A stretch of 6,544 bases of DNA from Gemmatimonadota bacterium (GTDB lineage Bacteria; Gemmatimonadota; Gemmatimonadetes; Longimicrobiales; UBA6960). The translations under genes and the position numbers were made by a program. Below the pieces are notes generated by a model that had not been told where the DNA came from, did no database searches, and saw nothing but the letters and a program-made list of their open reading frames with translations. The DNA lies in the NCBI GenBank assembly GCA_022564535.1, contig JADFLD010000126.1, positions 1-6,544 on the forward strand, in the 5' to 3' direction. Positions 4,212 to 6,544 of this stretch are shown piece after piece. The stretch's first letter is position 1; each line of letters opens with the position of its first letter.

Positions 4212-6544
4212 TGCAAGCCTCCTCGATTTGGATTCGGCTTGTCTCGGCGCTCGTCCCCGGCGATGTGAGGCGTCAGTGGATCGAGGAGTGGGTGGGAGAG
4301 CTCGCCGCGAACGGCGGGTCCATGACACACGCGTGGGGCGCACTGTCTGACGCGTGGTACCTCAGAACGGAAGGGTGGACGATGGAAGGGCTGTTCAGAG
4401 ACGTAAGAACGGCGGTGAGAGGACTGGCGCGGAATCCTTTCTTCACCGCCCTGGCGGGCCTGACGCTCGCGGTCGGGATCGGTGCAAACACCGCGATCTT
4501 CAGCGTCGTGGATGGCGTGCTCATCAATCCGTTGCCGTTTCCCGAGCCCGATCGGCTGGTCAGCTACAATCATGAAGCGCCGGGGCTCGGCGTGAACGTG
4601 CCCGTGATCCCGCACTCACAGGCGATGTACCTGCATTACCTGGAGCATGCGGAGGCGCGCGAGGCCTTCGCGGTGTTCTCCAGCGACAACATCAACCTCC
4701 TGACGGATGGGAACCCCCAGCGCCTTTCGGCTCTGGCGGTCACGCAGCAGTACTTCGACGTCATGGGCGTCCAGCCCTTCCTCGGTCGCGGCTGGGTCGA
4801 AGGGGAAGACCGCCCCGGGGCCGAACCGGTTGCGATCCTGGGCTACTCTCTCTGGGAACAGAGCTTCGGAAAGGATCGTTCAATACTAGGTCGCGTCGTG
4901 GAAATGGACGGCGTGCAGCGGCGCATCATCGGGATTATGCCCGAGGACTTCGCCGTCGGCGATGAGGAACTCTGGATTCCCAGGAACATCGACACAGCGG
5001 GCGCGAGCGCGGGATCGCTGGGACTCATCGGAGTGGGGCGACTCGCGGATGGCGCGACCCTCGAGTCGGCTCAGGTCGAGATGCAGGCTCTGCTCGTTCG
5101 CTTCTCTGAGGAGAACCCCGACGCGCTTCCGCCCAGCTTCATGGAGCAGGCCGGTTTCGCGGCCGACGTCAAGCCGCTAAGGGACCTCTTCGTCCAGGAC
5201 CTCCGGCAGGTACTTTGGGTGCTCCTGGGGACGGTGGGGATCGTACTCCTCATCGCATGCGCGAACGTGGCGAATCTCTTCCTCGTGAGGGCAGAGTCTC
5301 GCCAACGCGAGCGGGCCGTGCGCATGGCGATGGGGGCGAGCCGCCTCGACCTGATGCGCCAGTACGTCACGGAATCGGTGACACTTGTCGTGGGGGCCGG
5401 CCTCCTGGGCCTGGGCCTCGCGGAGTTCGGCGTGCAGGGCCTGCTCAAGATCGCGCCCGCGCAACTTCCCCAGGCGCTCGAGATCGGCATCGACGGGAGT
5501 GTGCTCGCCTTTACGGCCGCGATCTCTCTCGTGAGCGGCGTTCTGTTCGGCGTGATCCCCATGATGGGGTATGGGAGTGGAGAATTGTCGAGCTCGCTCA
5601 GAGACGGCGGACGGGGGTCGACCATCGGGCGGGAGCGGCATCGGGTGCGCAGCGGACTCGTCGTGGCGCAGGTGGCGCTCGCGCTGGTCCTGCTCGTGGG
5701 TTCAGGGCTGATGCTCAGAAGCTTCGTGGCGCTTCGCGATGTCGACCCGGGCTTCGACACGGATGGACTGATGACGTTCCGGTTCGCCTTGCCTGGTGCA
5801 GAGTACGAAGAGCCGGCCAGCGTCCTCGACTTCCACCGGCAGCTGAGCGATCGATTGGCCGCCATCCCGGGAGCGCAGACTGTCGGCATGATCAGCGGCC
5901 TTCCCCTGACGGGGGCCAAGTCCGCGGGGCCCATGGAGCCGGCCGAGAGGCCGTTCCCCGAAGGCGTGCTCGGACCCATGGTCGAGCAGGTGCAGATCAC
6001 CCCCGGATACTTCGACGTCATGTCGATTCCGATCCTCGAGGGAAGAGGACTCGAGTGGACGGATCAGGGCGATCAAACGCGCGGCGTCGTGATTTCCGAG
6101 ATGCTCGCTAGGACCTTCTGGCCGAGCGAGGGTGCCGTAGGCCGCGCGATTCGGAGCCAGGGCGACAGCATTTCTTGGGAGGTCGTAGGTATCGCAGGGG
6201 ACGTGCGCTTCGACGACGTTGAGGACGATCCGCTGCCGCTGATCTATATGCCGGTTCTCATGGGAAGAGGAGAGGCATTGCGTCCTGCGCGCTCCATGGA
6301 TGTCGTGGTCAAAGTCGCGGGTGAACCGCTGGACGCGATCGAGCGAGTGCGCGAGGCACTCCGCTCGGTCGATCCCCGTCTTCCGATGGTCAATCCTCGC
6401 ACGGTCGAAACGATCGTCGAGGAGTCGATGGCGTCGACGTCGTTCACCGTCCTGTTGCTCGGCATCGCGGCGGGGGTCGCTCTTCTGCTCGGGACCGTCG
6501 GCATCTATGGCGTGATCGCGTATATCGTCAGCCGCCGCACCCAG
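4211..6544 (+). CDS. ADOP-type MacB/FtsX ABC permease, 3' end beyond window
   Basis: An uninterrupted frame of 778 codons from ATG 4211 to the right edge. Residues 1-57 form a short prefix (LVSALVPGDVRRQWIEEW) of the kind seen before some ADOP permeases. Then come a first helix at about 77-97 (FFTALAGLTLAVGIGANTAI), a MacB-type periplasmic domain to about 330, an FtsX-type membrane unit with helices near 335-355, 388-408 and 435-455, and a second copy: a helix near 480-500, a second periplasmic domain, and a helix near 745-770 just before the cut. The duplicated halves share YFDVM followed by LGRG or EGRG (residues 181 and 600). Related proteins run roughly 800-870 residues, so only the last helices are missing. 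It has no ATPase domain, so it must use an ATPase encoded elsewhere or act otherwise; export of a drug, peptide or lipoprotein is the MacB precedent. A second start at ATG 4382 with GGAAGGG upstream is possible, but the prefix is in frame and coupled to the regulator by TAATG. Confidence 0.88.
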   Translation, partial: MQASSIWIRLVSALVPGDVRRQWIEEWVGELAANGGSMTHAWGALSDAWYLRTEGWTMEGLFRDVRTAVRGLARNPFFTALAGLTLAVGIGANTAIFSVVDGVLINPLPFPEPDRLVSYNHEAPGLGVNVPVIPHSQAMYLHYLEHAEAREAFAVFSSDNINLLTDGNPQRLSALAVTQQYFDVMGVQPFLGRGWVEGEDRPGAEPVAILGYSLWEQSFGKDRSILGRVVEMDGVQRRIIGIMPEDFAVGDEELWIPRNIDTAGASAGSLGLIGVGRLADGATLESAQVEMQALLVRFSEENPDALPPSFMEQAGFAADVKPLRDLFVQDLRQVLWVLLGTVGIVLLIACANVANLFLVRAESRQRERAVRMAMGASRLDLMRQYVTESVTLVVGAGLLGLGLAEFGVQGLLKIAPAQLPQALEIGIDGSVLAFTAAISLVSGVLFGVIPMMGYGSGELSSSLRDGGRGSTIGRERHRVRSGLVVAQVALALVLLVGSGLMLRSFVALRDVDPGFDTDGLMTFRFALPGAEYEEPASVLDFHRQLSDRLAAIPGAQTVGMISGLPLTGAKSAGPMEPAERPFPEGVLGPMVEQVQITPGYFDVMSIPILEGRGLEWTDQGDQTRGVVISEMLARTFWPSEGAVGRAIRSQGDSISWEVVGIAGDVRFDDVEDDPLPLIYMPVLMGRGEALRPARSMDVVVKVAGEPLDAIERVREALRSVDPRLPMVNPRTVETIVEESMASTSFTVLLLGIAAGVALLLGTVGIYGVIAYIVSRRTQ
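4751..4765 (+). repeat. Copy 1 of a 15-bp direct repeat inside the ADOP gene
   Basis: TACTTCGACGTCATG, encoding YFDVM in the first periplasmic domain (residues 181-185). An identical copy lies at 6008 in the second domain. It marks the internal duplication of the protein and is not a mobile or regulatory repeat. Confidence 0.7.
6008..6022 (+). repeat. Copy 2 of a 15-bp direct repeat inside the ADOP gene
   Basis: Identical to the copy at 4751 and in the same reading frame, encoding YFDVM at residues 600-604 in the second periplasmic domain. Confidence 0.7.

Noticed and set aside
5071..6021. Long minus-strand open frame (316 codons) opposite the ADOP permease
   Set aside because: Ser/Arg/Pro-rich shadow of a high-GC gene; the plus-strand frame is a continuous ADOP protein.
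5215..6111. Plus-strand open frame (298 codons) within the ADOP permease
   Set aside because: Arg/Gly/Ala-rich out-of-frame shadow without domain features.

Overview
The window is 6.5 kb of high-GC bacterial DNA with strong G/C preference at third codon positions. A PadR-type regulator translationally linked to a large duplicated MacB/FtsX-type permease (the 'ADOP' class) is typical of Acidobacteriota and Gemmatimonadota. An APC permease with a GAAIFVQPSE-type first helix also fits those phyla. I favour one of these two lineages, most likely Gemmatimonadota, but this is inferred from gene style and not from a marker gene. Three of the plus-strand genes appear to use GTG or TTG starts.

Layout. 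(1) Positions 1-320, minus strand: the N-terminal part of an unrecognised protein that runs off the left edge. (2) A gap of about 130 bp, then 454-1251, plus strand: a short PI-PLC-like phosphodiesterase with the paired-histidine TIM-barrel signature and no visible secretion signal. (3) 1359-3818, plus strand: a tight three-gene operon. Two small proteins carry the PYR half and the PP half of a split thiamine-diphosphate 2-oxoacid decarboxylase of the sulfopyruvate/phosphonopyruvate decarboxylase (ComD/ComE) type, and a 12-helix APC/LAT-type amino-acid permease follows. The genes are 1 bp apart or overlap by 4 bp, so they are probably made together. (4) A locally AT-rich gap, then 3888-4211: a PadR-like winged-helix regulator starting at TTG. 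(5) 4211-6544: a long ADOP permease overlapping the regulator's stop by 1 bp and cut by the right edge.

How it may work together. The permease could bring in an amino acid or related compound whose 2-oxoacid form the split ThDP enzyme decarboxylates. No aminotransferase, PEP mutase, phosphosulfolactate synthase or aldehyde dehydrogenase is visible, so the substrate cannot be fixed. The beta subunit has STGGFES where I expect STGGQ in sulfopyruvate/phosphonopyruvate decarboxylases, which argues against simply transferring those names. The PadR/ADOP pair looks like a separate, self-regulated transport or efflux unit whose ATPase is encoded elsewhere. I see no RNA gene, CRISPR array, insertion sequence or clear terminator.
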